Shown: piece after piece, positions 15,357 through 24,920 of the stretch
Layout of the letters: each line of letters begins with the position of its first letter
Position numbering within the stretch: position 1 is the first letter of the stretch
Assembly (NCBI GenBank): GCA_038146785.1
Contig: JAYQSI010000007.1
Span: forward strand, 1 to 45,294
Source of the DNA: VMDJ01 sp038146785
Lineage (GTDB): Bacteria; Pseudomonadota; Gammaproteobacteria; Chromatiales; Chromatiaceae
Direction: 5' to 3'
DNA length: 45,294 bases
Notes under the pieces: model-generated
Seen by the model: the letters and a program-made list of their open reading frames with translations, nothing else
Told to the model about the DNA's origin: nothing
The model's database searches: none
Position numbers and translations under genes: made by a program

Positions 15357-16216
15357 TTATTCGCCGCGCGCGATACGAAGCAGTAGCTGCTTGGCTAAAC
15401 CGGTTGCTGCCGATTGAGGGAATTCTTTGGTTAAACGTTCTAAAGGAACCTTAGCGGCATCTTTATTACCCGCAACAAACTCCAATCGACCAATCTTGTA
15501 AAGCGCACCCGGTACTTTTGAACTTTGCGGGTAGCTTTGAATCACTTTATTAAAAGCTACCAAGGCTTCAGCATTTTGCTGCGACACATAATGTGCTTCA
15601 GCCAACCAATACTGCGCATTGCTAGCAAGCTCTGACTCTGGGTATTTCACCAAGAAATCGTTAAACGCATTAATCGCATCAGCATAACGACGCTGAGATG
15701 GGCTAATCATCTGATAGGCGGCATCGTAAGCTGCCTTGATCGTTGCAGGATCAACCACCGCAGGAGCTGCAGCAGGAAGCTGTGCAGGCAACGCAGTAGC
15801 ACCCGGCAAGCTTGTGACTGCTGTTGCAGGTGGCATAGCCGACATGCTTGGCAATGTTTTCACCGGTTCTTCAGATGCTGCGACATTAGGCTGAGCAGCC
15901 GTTGGCAAGGTTGTTACAGGTGATACGGGGCAGATGACACGCCACCACTCATGCGCGTAAGGCGATCATCGACATCCAGATACAAGTCACGCTGTTTACG
16001 CTTAACTTGCTCTAGCTCGTATTGCAGTGTCTCAATGGTTCCGCGAAGCTCACGGTTTTCTTCCTGCAAAGCATTCATCTTTAAGGTCATGTCTGAGAGC
16101 AAGGACGCTCGACGCTCCAAGACCTCTAAACGCTGATCAAAACTTTGCGCACTCACGGGTGCTGAAATGAGAAACGCCACCGCGATTGCGGTGGCGACTG
16201 AGAACTGCTTCTTCAT
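15357..16216 (-). CDS. cpoB: Cell division coordinator CpoB (YbgF), one apparent frameshift
   Basis: The N-terminal frame (15914-16216) has a signal peptide (MKKQFSVATAIAVAF..VSAQS) and a coiled coil (RLEVLERRASLLSDM, ELRGTIETLQYELEQVKRKQ). The C-terminal frame (15357-15908) has a Pro/Ala-rich linker and TPR repeats (YPESELASNAQYWLAEAHYV, YPQSSKVPGALYKIGRLEF), the usual CpoB ending. One base is missing near 15925 (SSAP-VSPVTTLPT restores the frame). CpoB is periplasmic, binds TolA and coordinates outer-membrane constriction with PBP1B. It is the last gene of the tol-pal cluster, just downstream of pal. The clean repair suggests a sequencing deletion. Confidence 0.88.
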
Positions 16217-16223
16217 AAATTAA

Positions 16224-16779
16224 TTAGTAAACCAATACACCGCGACGGTTTTTAGACCATGCATTTGCATCGTGACCCATAAAGTCTGGGCGCTCTTCAC
16301 CAAAACTTACAACATTCAACTGCGCAGGATTCACACCCTCAGCTGTCATGTAAGCCTTGATTGCATTTGCACGACGCTCACCGAGCGCAATGTTGTATTC
16401 ACGAGAACCACGCTCGTCTGCGTGACCTTCGATAGTGATGTTGGTCGATGAGTTTGCATTCAAGTGTTCAGAATGCGCACGTAGTACCAACTTATTGTCG
16501 AAAGAGATCTCACTACTATCGAATTCGAAATAGATTTTACGCACCGCCAAAATACTGGCTGGGTCATCTAAGCGCATTGTGCCGCTATAACCTGCACGAC
16601 GTGCTCTTGCTGCAGTTGAAGCGCCACCAGCATCTGCTGCTGATCCGCCTGCTGCACCACCCTGCTGCACCACCCGCTGCCGCACCGCCCGCTGCATCAC
16701 CACTACCGGTGGTAGAACAACCCGCAAACGCTAGCGAACCTGCCGCCAAACCGATAAGTGCAATTCGAGATAGTTTCAT
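16224..16779 (-). CDS. pal: Peptidoglycan-associated lipoprotein Pal, one apparent frameshift
   Basis: ATG at 16779 opens a lipoprotein signal, MKLSRIALIGLAAGSLAFAG, with the lipobox cysteine next. After a Gly/Ala-rich stretch the frame changes near 16665, inside repeated GCTGCACC units. It continues into the OmpA-like peptidoglycan-binding domain: IYFEFDSSEISFDN, ITIEGHADERGSREYNIALG and SKNRRGVLVY at the end. Pal anchors the outer membrane to peptidoglycan and binds TolB. The repeated GC-rich site favours a sequencing slip. It follows tolB by 15 bases. Confidence 0.93.
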
Positions 16780-16794
16780 GGATATCTTCCTTTG

Positions 16795-18090
16795 TTATTG
16801 ATGGAACGGAGACCATGCCGGTTCACGGACATCGCCAGCCTGTAGTACCAGTCGTTGCTCTACTCGGCCATCTGTCGAAACAGCCGCCAAGACGCCACGA
16901 TTCTTATTTCTAGTTGCGTAAATTATCATGTCTCCGTTCGGAGCGAAACTCGGCGATTCGTCCAAATCGCCAGTGCTGAGTAGGCGAATATCCCTTGTTC
17001 TGAGGTCCATTAGGCCAATTCGGTAGTCTTCGCCCACTCGGGTGACCAAAGTCAGCTGCTTACCATCTGGCGAATAGGAGGCTTTGGCGTTGTATTTACC
17101 CTCAAAAGTCATGCGATACGCCTTGCCCCCGTCTGCCTCGACACGGTAGATCTGCGGATTACCACCGCGGTCAGAGGTGTACACGATGTACTTGCCATCT
17201 GGCGACCAAGCCGGCTCGGTATCAATCGCCCAGTGGGTGGTCAGCGCACGGAGTTTTTTAGAACGCAGATCCATGACATAGATATCTGGGTTGCCACCCT
17301 TTGAGAGCGTCAGAGCTAACTTTGAACCATCCGGCGACCAAACCGGCGCTCCATTGATGCCTTTAAAGGAGGTCAGCTTCTCGCGGGCACCGGTGTAAAT
17401 TTCTTGTACATAAATTGACGAACGACCATTCTCAAAAGAGACATAAGCGATCTTTTGCCCGTCAGGCGACCACGATGGCGACATGATTGGATCAGAGGAG
17501 GACACAATGCTTGATGGGTTGTAACCATCCGCATCAGCGACGCGTAGATGAATGGTTGGCTTACCCTTCTTATCGGCAATCGATGTGACATACGCAATCC
17601 GCGTATCGAATGCCCCCTTATTACCCGTTAGCGTTTCATAAATCAGGTCAGCGATGCGGTGCGAGGTTGAGCGCAACTCGTCTGCGCTCGTTTGCAAGGT
17701 GTAGCCCAAAATTTGCTCACCACGATATACGTCATACAAACGAAAACTCACATCAAAGGCACCAGGGCCTTTTGCATCCACTTGGCCAATAACAAGGTTT
17801 TCAACATTCAGCGCACGCCAATCACGAAAATCAACCTGATTGGGCTGCACTGGGCGCGACAACATATCGGCAACGGGCAAAGGCTGGAAACGACCACTTC
17901 GAGCCAAATCAGAGGTGACGATCTGATCCACATTTTGTGTTGGCGCACCGGTCACTGGCTGCTGAAAAGGCACAATCGCAATCGGTAACGCACCTTCAGA
18001 ACCTTGAGTTATCTCGATGGTCAAATCTGCATGTGCAGACACCATTAACAACAGACTCAGGCCAAGCGTTTGAACCCATTTAATCAACAT
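16795..18090 (-). CDS. tolB: Tol-Pal system protein TolB
   Basis: 431 residues, standard length. Periplasmic, with signal peptide (LGLSLLLMVSAHA). An N-terminal domain (residues ~25-165) is followed by a six-bladed beta-propeller whose blades carry SPSWSPDGQKIAYVS, GAPVWSPDGSKLALTL, TEPAWSPDGKYIVYTSDR and AKASYSPDGKQLTLV. TolB binds Pal and the TolA C-terminus and transmits the Tol-Pal cycle. It starts 8 bases after tolA. Confidence 0.97.
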   Translation of the reverse strand: MLIKWVQTLGLSLLLMVSAHADLTIEITQGSEGALPIAIVPFQQPVTGAPTQNVDQIVTSDLARSGRFQPLPVADMLSRPVQPNQVDFRDWRALNVENLVIGQVDAKGPGAFDVSFRLYDVYRGEQILGYTLQTSADELRSTSHRIADLIYETLTGNKGAFDTRIAYVTSIADKKGKPTIHLRVADADGYNPSSIVSSSDPIMSPSWSPDGQKIAYVSFENGRSSIYVQEIYTGAREKLTSFKGINGAPVWSPDGSKLALTLSKGGNPDIYVMDLRSKKLRALTTHWAIDTEPAWSPDGKYIVYTSDRGGNPQIYRVEADGGKAYRMTFEGKYNAKASYSPDGKQLTLVTRVGEDYRIGLMDLRTRDIRLLSTGDLDESPSFAPNGDMIIYATRNKNRGVLAAVSTDGRVEQRLVLQAGDVREPAWSPFHQ

Positions 18091-18098
18091 ACTATTTC

Positions 18099-18944
18099 CT
18101 AAGAACTCGGCTTAAAGACAAAACGGATATCACGGAATTGTGACACCAATCTTGGTGAGGTTGGCATAGGCAATGGATCCGCTTTGCTCACAGCACTTTC
18201 AACAGATCGATCAAAACCAACATCACCACTCGACTTAATAATACTCACCAGTAATACAGACCCGTTGGCACCTAAGCGCACCCTAACCTCACAGGATAAG
18301 TTCTGCGGCGTACCGGGTGGTCGCAACCAATTGCGATCAACCTTCTGTTGAATCGCCGCCATAATCAACTGCTTTTCTGTAAGGTCTTGCTCTGCTTGAT
18401 ACTGAGCTTCTAACTCAAGCTGACGTGCTGCAGCCTCAGCCTTTTTCTTTTCAGCTTCTGCTTTTTTACGCGCTGCTTCTTCGGCTTGACGCTTTTTCTC
18501 AGCCGCAGCTTTCTTAGCAGCTTCTTCAGCTTTACGTTGCTTTTCAGCCTCTGCTTTTTGCTTCTTTTCTTCTGCTAAGCGCTTTTTTTCAGCCGCTGCT
18601 TTTTTCTTCTTTTCTTCCGCTAAACGTTTTTTCTTAGCTGCTTCTTGCTTCTTTTTCTCAGCTGCTTTTCGCTTAGCTTCAGCTTTTCGCTTCGCCTCGG
18701 CTTTTTTCTTTTTCTCTGCGGCTTCTTTTTGTTTTCTTTTCTTATCTTCTGCCGCTTTGAGCTTTTTAACTTCTTTATCTAAAGCGGCTTGATCAACAAC
18801 CGTCGCTTGAACCACTGGCGTTGCAGGTAAAGGCTTAGCGTCATCAGTCCAGTTCACACCAAAAAACATCACCAGCAATAGCAGCAAATGAATACCAACA
18901 GCTGCGCCCAGTGCTTTTTGATTTGTTTGGATTAACTCCCACAT
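18099..18944 (-). CDS. tolA: Tol-Pal system protein TolA
   Basis: 281 residues. An N-terminal membrane anchor (AAVGIHLLLLLVMFFGVNW, ~14-32) is followed by a very Lys/Ala/Glu-rich helical domain II (~50-195, repeats such as KKKAEAKRKAEAKRKAAEKK). The C-terminal domain III (~205-281) includes WLRPPGTPQNLSCEVRVRLG. Spans the periplasm from TolQR to TolB/Pal using proton motive force. The low-complexity middle is normal for TolA. Confidence 0.96.
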   Translation of the reverse strand: MWELIQTNQKALGAAVGIHLLLLLVMFFGVNWTDDAKPLPATPVVQATVVDQAALDKEVKKLKAAEDKKRKQKEAAEKKKKAEAKRKAEAKRKAAEKKKQEAAKKKRLAEEKKKKAAAEKKRLAEEKKQKAEAEKQRKAEEAAKKAAAEKKRQAEEAARKKAEAEKKKAEAAARQLELEAQYQAEQDLTEKQLIMAAIQQKVDRNWLRPPGTPQNLSCEVRVRLGANGSVLLVSIIKSSGDVGFDRSVESAVSKADPLPMPTSPRLVSQFRDIRFVFKPSS

Positions 18945-18947
18945 GCG

Positions 18948-19367
18948 TCAACTCGGGTCTGTCAGAAGCCCCACGCTTGGCACGCCAGCTTGTTGTAATA
19001 AAACCATCAATGACACCACCTGACTGTAGATCGTGCCTTTATCGCCTTTCACCAAAACAGGGGCTTTAGGGTTGTATTTAATCAGTGCCGCGGCTTTTAA
19101 AGCGGTTTCATCAGGCGTTAATGGCGTGCTTTTGTCGTCATCATAAGTAACGTAATACTGGCCATTCGCATCAACCGTAAAAACAATGGGACGCTTAGCA
19201 TCTGAATCGATTGGGTTCGCATCTGCTTGCGGTAATTCAACCTTCACGCCTTCGGTCAACAATGGCGCAGTAATCATGAAAATAATCAGCAACACCAACA
19301 TGACATCAATGTATGGCACCACATTGATTTCAGCCATTGGACGTCGAGACTTATGCTTACGCGACAT
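18948..19367 (-). CDS. tolR: Tol-Pal system protein TolR
   Basis: 139 residues of the ExbD/TolR family. One membrane helix, NVVPYIDVMLVLLIIFMITA (~16-35), has the proton-pathway aspartate in its first turn (YIDVML). A periplasmic domain follows, with the typical ending ALVSLMVLLQQAGVPSVGLL-like region. Forms the TolQR motor. It is separated by 2-3 bases from both tolQ and tolA. Confidence 0.96.
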   Translation of the reverse strand: MSRKHKSRRPMAEINVVPYIDVMLVLLIIFMITAPLLTEGVKVELPQADANPIDSDAKRPIVFTVDANGQYYVTYDDDKSTPLTPDETALKAAALIKYNPKAPVLVKGDKGTIYSQVVSLMVLLQQAGVPSVGLLTDPS

Positions 19368-19369
19368 GA

Positions 19370-20056
19370 TTAAGCCTTACGTGAAGAGGCGTGTGCTTGG
19401 CGCTGAAGGACATTTGAGAATTCTTCGATAAAGTCATCGTAACGATTCTCTAAACGCTCAACCGAATTGGCAAAACGGTTATAAGCCACGACCGCTGGGA
19501 TCGCAGCAAATAAACCCATCGCGGTTGCGATCAGCGCTTCAGCAATACCAGGAGCGACTAAATTTAAGGTCGCCTGCTTCACATTCCCTAAGGCTTGGAA
19601 TGCATTCATGATGCCCCAAACGGTACCGAATAAACCCACATAAGGACTGGTCGAGCCTACGGTTGCCAAGAAGGACAAATGATTCTCGAGTTTATCCAGC
19701 TCACGTCCCATAGAAGCTCGCATGGCACGACGCGCACCTTCAACAATCGCCATTGGCTCAGCTTCATGCTCACGTAAACGCGCGTATTCTTTAAAGCCTG
19801 CGACAAAGATGGCTGACTGACCTTCCAATGTTGGATCTTTTTCCAAGCGACGATACAACTCACCTAAATCACCACCCGACCAAAAGCGTGACTCAAAGGT
19901 TTCAGATTCTTCTTTTGCCTCTTTGAGTGTTTTGTATCGATCAAAAATGGCCGTCCAAGAAAACACTGACGCAACCAGTAACATCAACATAACAAGCTGC
20001 ACTAACAAACTTGCGTTGAGAATCAGTGAGAAAAATGACATATCCGAGTGCGGCAT
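19370..20056 (-). CDS. tolQ: Tol-Pal system protein TolQ
   Basis: 228 residues of the ExbB/TolQ family with three membrane helices: LLVQLVMLMLLVASVFSWTA (~14-33), FLATVGSTSPYVGLFGTVWG (~130-149) and IAEALIATAMGLFAAIPAVV (~163-182). The GLFGTVWG and ALIATAMGLFAAIPA motifs are family hallmarks. It forms the stator pentamer around TolR. The ATG at 20056 is used; an in-frame ATG five codons on (MSFFSLIL) is equally possible. It sits 10 bases after ybgC. Confidence 0.95.
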   Translation of the reverse strand: MPHSDMSFFSLILNASLLVQLVMLMLLVASVFSWTAIFDRYKTLKEAKEESETFESRFWSGGDLGELYRRLEKDPTLEGQSAIFVAGFKEYARLREHEAEPMAIVEGARRAMRASMGRELDKLENHLSFLATVGSTSPYVGLFGTVWGIMNAFQALGNVKQATLNLVAPGIAEALIATAMGLFAAIPAVVAYNRFANSVERLENRYDDFIEEFSNVLQRQAHASSRKA

Positions 20057-20066
20057 AAAGGTATCT

Positions 20067-20489
20067 CTAAGCAGTTTTTAATAGGTCTTTAATTGACGAA
20101 GGAATTCGCGCAGGTTTCATCTCAGTGGTCACACAAGCCACCTGCACCAAACCTTCAACAAGTGGTTGATCTTCACCACGGCGAAAAATCTGTTGCGCGA
20201 ACGTTATGCTCGCACCTGATAGCTTGTCTACGCGGGTGATTACCGAAAGCTCATCATTGAAACGCGCCGGCGCTCGATAATCCATCTCGGTACGACGCAC
20301 AGCAAACATAACACCAGGGTCCTGCATTAACTTGTCTTGCTCAAAGCCAAGACTACGCAGCCATTCGGTGCGTGCGCGCTCCATAAAACGTAAATAGTTG
20401 GCATAGAACACCACCCCACCGGCATCTGTATCTTCGTAGTAGACCCGAATCGGCCATTCAAACAGTTGCGAGTTGGACAGTGTTGTCAT
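20067..20489 (-). CDS. ybgC: Tol-Pal-associated acyl-CoA thioesterase YbgC
   Basis: 140 residues, hot-dog fold. The signature YYEDTDAGGVVFYANYLRFM (~18-37) contains the catalytic Asp in DTDAGG. It hydrolyses short or medium acyl-CoA and is encoded at the head of tol-pal operons in most gammaproteobacteria. Located 10 bases from ruvB and 10 from tolQ, all minus. Confidence 0.94.
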   Translation of the reverse strand: MTTLSNSQLFEWPIRVYYEDTDAGGVVFYANYLRFMERARTEWLRSLGFEQDKLMQDPGVMFAVRRTEMDYRAPARFNDELSVITRVDKLSGASITFAQQIFRRGEDQPLVEGLVQVACVTTEMKPARIPSSIKDLLKTA

Positions 20490-20499
20490 TGTTTAGTTC

Positions 20500-21549
20500 T
20501 TACTCGTCGAGATCAGCGAACAAATCATCGAGATCATTGTTTGCTTTTGCCGGCGGCTTTAAGCCACAGAGTTCATATGCCGCTTTTGTCGCAACGCGAC
20601 CACGTGGCGTTCGCATCAAAAAGCCTTGCTGAATCAAATAAGGCTCAACCACATCCTCAATGGTGCCACGCTCTTCACCGATGGCCGCCGCTAAGCTATC
20701 TAAGCCAACCGGGCCACCGTCAAATTTATGCACGATCGCTTCAATCAAACGACGATCCATCTGATCAAAGCCATGTTTATCGACGTTCAACATGCTGAGC
20801 GCTTTATCCGCAACCTCGGCATCGACATGACCATTGGTTTTCACCTGCGCATAGTCACGCACACGACGCAGTAGACGATTAGCAATTCGAGGCGTGCCGC
20901 GTGAACGTCGTGCAATTTCTGCAGCACCCCCAGCATCCATATCAACACCGAGAATAGCCGCAGAGCGTTTAACAATATTGGCGAGCTCAGCCTCTGAGTA
21001 AAACTCTAACCGCTGCACGATGCCGAAACGATCACGCAAGGGTGATGTCAGCAGACCTGCACGAGTGGTTGCACCCACCAACGTAAAGGGCGGCAAATCA
21101 ACTTTGATGGAACGTGCCGCCGGCCCCTCTCCAATCATGATGTCGAGTTGATAGTCCTCCATCGCTGGATAGAGCACCTCTTCCACCACAGGACTTAAGC
21201 GATGAATCTCATCAATGAACAGCACATCACGTGGCTCAAGATTGGTAAGTAACGCAGCTAAGTCACCTGCCTTTTCCAACACAGGACCTGAGGTCTGCTT
21301 TAGGTTCACATCCATCTCATTGGCAATGATGTGCGACAAGGTGGTTTTACCCAAACCCGGCGGGCCAAAAATCAGCACATGATCCAATGCTTCGCCACGG
21401 TCACGCGCCGCAGGGATAAAGATTTCCATCTGCTCACGAACCGCAGGCTGACCGACATATTCATCGAGTGTTTTCGGACGGATCGCACGATCAATCGCCG
21501 CATCTTCGGCGCCGGCATTAGCTTCTATTAAACGATCGGTATCGGTCAT
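20500..21549 (-). CDS. ruvB: Holliday junction branch migration ATPase RuvB
   Basis: 349 residues. AAA+ motor with Walker A GPPGLGKTTLSH (~63-74), Walker B LFIDEIHRLS (~113-122), sensor I VGATTRAG and arginine finger region PLRDRFGI (~170-177), then the winged-helix domain (PYLIQQGFLMRTPRGR). Drives branch migration with RuvA. It follows ruvA by 68 bases. Confidence 0.98.
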   Translation of the reverse strand: MTDTDRLIEANAGAEDAAIDRAIRPKTLDEYVGQPAVREQMEIFIPAARDRGEALDHVLIFGPPGLGKTTLSHIIANEMDVNLKQTSGPVLEKAGDLAALLTNLEPRDVLFIDEIHRLSPVVEEVLYPAMEDYQLDIMIGEGPAARSIKVDLPPFTLVGATTRAGLLTSPLRDRFGIVQRLEFYSEAELANIVKRSAAILGVDMDAGGAAEIARRSRGTPRIANRLLRRVRDYAQVKTNGHVDAEVADKALSMLNVDKHGFDQMDRRLIEAIVHKFDGGPVGLDSLAAAIGEERGTIEDVVEPYLIQQGFLMRTPRGRVATKAAYELCGLKPPAKANNDLDDLFADLDE

Positions 21550-21617
21550 GAAATCTGGGTTTCAGAGAGTTTTTATTATGCTCAGCATTATGTCGGAACT
21601 GGCGCTCCAACGCGAGG

Positions 21618-22223
21618 TTATCGGGTGCTTTGTAGCGCCTGTCGAATGATCTCTTCGGTACTCAAACCCTCTGTATCCACACCCTTCGTCATGCGCTGCA
21701 CATCAGCCGCTTTATAGCCCAGGGCCATCAAAGCGCTCATCGCATCATCCAATGGGTTGGCTGCCCCGCCAGAGAGCGCCTTACCACCCACCAGTGGCGT
21801 TGAAGAGCTTGAGCCAAGTTTATCCATACGATCACGCATTTCGATAATCAATCGCTCAGCGGTTTTCTTACCCACGCCCGGAATTTTGGTCATTGCGGCT
21901 ACGTCGCCGGCAGAGACGGTCATCGCAAATTCATCAGCCGTCATTCCCGAGAGAATCCCAAGCGCCATCTTGCCGCCTACACCATTCACCTTGAGCAAGG
22001 CACGAAATAGCGCACGATCAGACTCTGCCGAAAAGCCGTACAAGATATGAGCATCTTCACGGACCGTAAGGTGGGTATACAAGGTGATTTCTTCATTACC
22101 TAAGGGCAAGGCATAGAAGGTCGACATCGGTGCTTCAAGCTCGTAGCCGACACCATTCACATCGAGCAATAAAAACGGTGGTTGTTTATGCAGTACGCGT
22201 CCGCGTAACAGACCAATCATCAT
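21618..22223 (-). CDS. ruvA: Holliday junction DNA-binding protein RuvA
   Basis: 201 residues. OB-fold domain I (MIGLLRGRVLHKQPPFLLLD), helix-hairpin-helix domain II (LLKVNGVGGKMALGILS and MTKIPGVGKKTAERLIIEMR), flexible linker, and domain III (ALMALGYKAADVQRM) that contacts RuvB. The start ATG overlaps the ruvC stop (ATGA), coupling the two. Confidence 0.98.
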   Translation of the reverse strand: MMIGLLRGRVLHKQPPFLLLDVNGVGYELEAPMSTFYALPLGNEEITLYTHLTVREDAHILYGFSAESDRALFRALLKVNGVGGKMALGILSGMTADEFAMTVSAGDVAAMTKIPGVGKKTAERLIIEMRDRMDKLGSSSSTPLVGGKALSGGAANPLDDAMSALMALGYKAADVQRMTKGVDTEGLSTEEIIRQALQSTR

Positions 22224-22711
22224 CTCCCCCCGATGGATGACAGTGTGGTGTGACTATGTGCATGACACAGTGCGATCGCGAGCGCGTCCGACTCATCAAG
22301 CCCAAACTTACCTTGTAGAGAGAGTAACACCTTGACCATATGCTGAACTTGCTCTTTTTCAGCCTGACCTTTACCCACCAAGGCTTTTTTAACCAAACGT
22401 GGGGTGTATTCAAAGACCGGCTTTTGCGCCACAACTGCTGCAGCGATGGCCGCACCTCTCGCCTGACCTAGCTTCAATGCTGAAGAAACGTTTTTATCGA
22501 CAAACACTTCTTCAATCGCGACTTGGTCTGGCTGATGCTCTTCAATGATCTGTTGCAGACCGAGAAAGATCTCGCCAAGGCGCTCGGTAAACGCTTTTTG
22601 CTGCGTGCGAATACAGCCGCTAGCAATGTGGCGACTGTGCGAGCCGTTACTCTCAATGATCCCGTAACCGGTGACTCGAGAGCCTGGATCAATGCCAAGA
22701 ATGCGTGCCAA
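22220..22711 (-). CDS. ruvC: Holliday junction resolvase RuvC
   Basis: 163 residues. RNase H-like fold with acidic residues in ILGIDPGSRVTGYG (Asp7), VAIEEVFVDKN (Glu ~68) and GLDESDALAIALCHA (Asp ~138 and 141). Cuts Holliday junctions handed over by RuvAB. Directly upstream is aspS with no yebC between; yebC often sits here in relatives. Confidence 0.98.
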   Translation of the reverse strand: MARILGIDPGSRVTGYGIIESNGSHSRHIASGCIRTQQKAFTERLGEIFLGLQQIIEEHQPDQVAIEEVFVDKNVSSALKLGQARGAAIAAAVVAQKPVFEYTPRLVKKALVGKGQAEKEQVQHMVKVLLSLQGKFGLDESDALAIALCHAHSHTTLSSIGGR

Positions 22712-22770
22712 TTAAGCGCCCCGAGTTTGTATCAGTGCACCAGAAGTCGAATCATTCTGGCGCACCTCTT

Positions 22771-24558
22771 TTAACCCTCGGTCTTTTCAGACTGAGGCAA
22801 ACGTAGTTTCAAGTGCAACTCACGAACCTGCGAAGGCTCCACTTCAGATGGTGCTTGGGTCAGCAAGCAGCTCGCGCTTTGTGTTTTCGGGAAGGCCATC
22901 ACATCACGAATCGATTGAGCACCTGCCATCAACATCACAAGACGATCAAGACCGAAGGCCAAACCACCGTGTGGAGGACAACCAAACTTCAGTGCATCCA
23001 ACAGGAAGCCAAACTTCTCTTTTTGTTCTGCTTCATTAATGCCTAACAGACTAAAGACTTTCTGTTGCACAGACTCTTGGTGAATACGAATTGAGCCGCC
23101 ACCGACTTCGGTACCGTTAAGCACCATGTCGTAAGCACGCGATAAACACTTACCTGGATCGCTTTCCAACAAATCGATTTGATCCGTCTTAGGCGCTGTA
23201 AATGGGTGGTGCAATGCATGCCAACGATTAGAACCTTCATCCCATTCGAACATTGGGAAATCAACAACCCACAATGGCTTCCAATCAGCATTCATCAGAC
23301 CTAAGTCTTCCGCCAACTTCACGCGCAAAGCGCCAAGCGCTTCATTCACAATTGAGGTCTTATCGGCACCAAAGAATACGATGTCACCATCTTGCGCACC
23401 GGTGCGCTGCATAATCGACATCGCCACATCATCTGGCAGGAACTTAAGAATTGGAGACTGCAAACCTTCAACGCCATCTGCGATCGCATTAACTTTGATG
23501 TACGCCAGACCCTTCGCACCATAGACACCAACAAACTTGGTGTACTCATCGATGTCCTTACGGCTTAGCTTGCCACCTTCAGGTAAACGCAATGCCGCTA
23601 CACGACCATTCGGATCATTCGCCGGGCCTGCAAAGACTTTGAACTCAACGCCCGCCATCAAATCAGCCACGTCGATCAATTCAAGATCGGTACGCATATC
23701 CGGACGATCCGAACCAAAACGACGCATCGCTTCGTCATATGGCATACGAGGGAATGGATTTGGCAGATCAACATTCAACGCATCTTTAAAGACGCCACGG
23801 ATCATGTTTTCCATCAAGTCCATGATTTGATCTTCAGACAAGAACGACATCTCTAAATCGAGCTGTGTAAATTCAGGCTGACGGTCAGCACGCAAGTCCT
23901 CGTCACGGAAACAACGCACAACTTGGTAGTAACGATCAAAGCCAGACATCATCAACAACTGTTTAAATAGTTGTGGCGACTGTGGCAAAGCAAAGAATTT
24001 GCCTGCGTGGACACGACTAGGCACCAAATAGTCACGCGCGCCCTCTGGGGTCGCCTTTGTGAGCATTGGGGTTTCCATGTCCATAAAGCCGTTATCGTCG
24101 AGGTAGTTACGCAATAAACGTGACACCTTCGAACGCAACATCATGCGCTCTTGCATGATTGGACGACGCAAATCGACATAGCGATAACGCAGACGAATAT
24201 CTTCAGATACCTCGTCCTCATCAATTTGGAATGGCGGAGTATCAGCCTTGTTCAGAATCTCAAGCTGCTTACCCAAAATTTCAATCTGACCTGATGACAA
24301 CTGATCATTGGTGGTGCCTTCAGGACGAGCGCGCACAAGACCGGTGATCTTCAGTACGAACTCATTGCGCACCTGCTCTGCCATTTTGAACATATCTTCG
24401 ATATCAGGATCGTAAACCACCTGAACCAAACCGCTGCGATCACGCAGGTCGATAAAAATGACACCGCCGTGATCTCGACGACGATTAACCCAACCGCAGA
24501 TCTCTACAGTTTCGCCAATGAACTTTTCGGTGACTTCGCCACAGTAGTGGGTACGCAT
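22771..24558 (-). CDS. aspS: Aspartyl-tRNA synthetase
   Basis: 595 residues, bacterial type. N-terminal anticodon-binding OB fold (EICGWVNRRRDHGGVIFIDL), then the class II core: motif 2 FRDEDLRADRQPEFTQLDLE (~217-236), the bacterial GAD insertion (~290-420), and motif 3 GLAFGLDRLVMLMAGA (~548-563). Charges tRNA-Asp. It may be discriminating or not; that cannot be told by eye. Confidence 0.98.
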   Translation of the reverse strand: MRTHYCGEVTEKFIGETVEICGWVNRRRDHGGVIFIDLRDRSGLVQVVYDPDIEDMFKMAEQVRNEFVLKITGLVRARPEGTTNDQLSSGQIEILGKQLEILNKADTPPFQIDEDEVSEDIRLRYRYVDLRRPIMQERMMLRSKVSRLLRNYLDDNGFMDMETPMLTKATPEGARDYLVPSRVHAGKFFALPQSPQLFKQLLMMSGFDRYYQVVRCFRDEDLRADRQPEFTQLDLEMSFLSEDQIMDLMENMIRGVFKDALNVDLPNPFPRMPYDEAMRRFGSDRPDMRTDLELIDVADLMAGVEFKVFAGPANDPNGRVAALRLPEGGKLSRKDIDEYTKFVGVYGAKGLAYIKVNAIADGVEGLQSPILKFLPDDVAMSIMQRTGAQDGDIVFFGADKTSIVNEALGALRVKLAEDLGLMNADWKPLWVVDFPMFEWDEGSNRWHALHHPFTAPKTDQIDLLESDPGKCLSRAYDMVLNGTEVGGGSIRIHQESVQQKVFSLLGINEAEQKEKFGFLLDALKFGCPPHGGLAFGLDRLVMLMAGAQSIRDVMAFPKTQSASCLLTQAPSEVEPSQVRELHLKLRLPQSEKTEG

Positions 24559-24604
24559 GGAGCTTTCCTAATTACAGGCCATCCGGCCGCTTAAAATTGT
24601 TGTG

Positions 24605-24811
24605 TTAATGGCAGGACGAACAACCGCCAGAGCCGCAACTATGACCACCGCCACCCTGTGACGAGGACTTAACCAGACCCGTAACTGACATCAGTTTCTT
24701 CAGTGCAGGGGCATGACACTCAGGACATTCCTGCAACGGGTCTGCGCTCATTTTTTGCATCACCTCAAGGGTGTGGCCACACGCCTCGCAGCGATATTCG
24801 TAAAATGGCAT
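24605..24811 (-). CDS. FmdB-family zinc ribbon protein
   Basis: 68 residues from ATG at 24811. The start MPFYEYRCEACGHTLEVMQK with CxxC pairs (CEAC, CPEC) defines the FmdB regulatory-protein/zinc-ribbon family. The tail is rich in Gly, Ser, Cys and His (GGGGHSCGSGGCSSCH), also typical. Function is unsettled. The gene often precedes aspS in gammaproteobacteria, as here (46 bases). The longer reading to 24967 is rejected because it would overlap the promoter region of the divergent SDR gene. Confidence 0.88.
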   Translation of the reverse strand: MPFYEYRCEACGHTLEVMQKMSADPLQECPECHAPALKKLMSVTGLVKSSSQGGGGHSCGSGGCSSCH

Positions 24812-24920
24812 GGCAAAAACCCGTTCATCTGTAGAAAAACCGCGCGATTTTAGCACAGGCGAGATTTTTGAATGAAGGGGCGATACGATCAGAATCCGCA
24901 AAATTGTGAGAAAAATCACC

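Noticed and set aside
18400..18800. Repetitive DNA that could look like a repeat array or CRISPR
   Set aside because: It encodes the Lys/Ala-rich coiled region of TolA; no regular repeat-spacer pattern.
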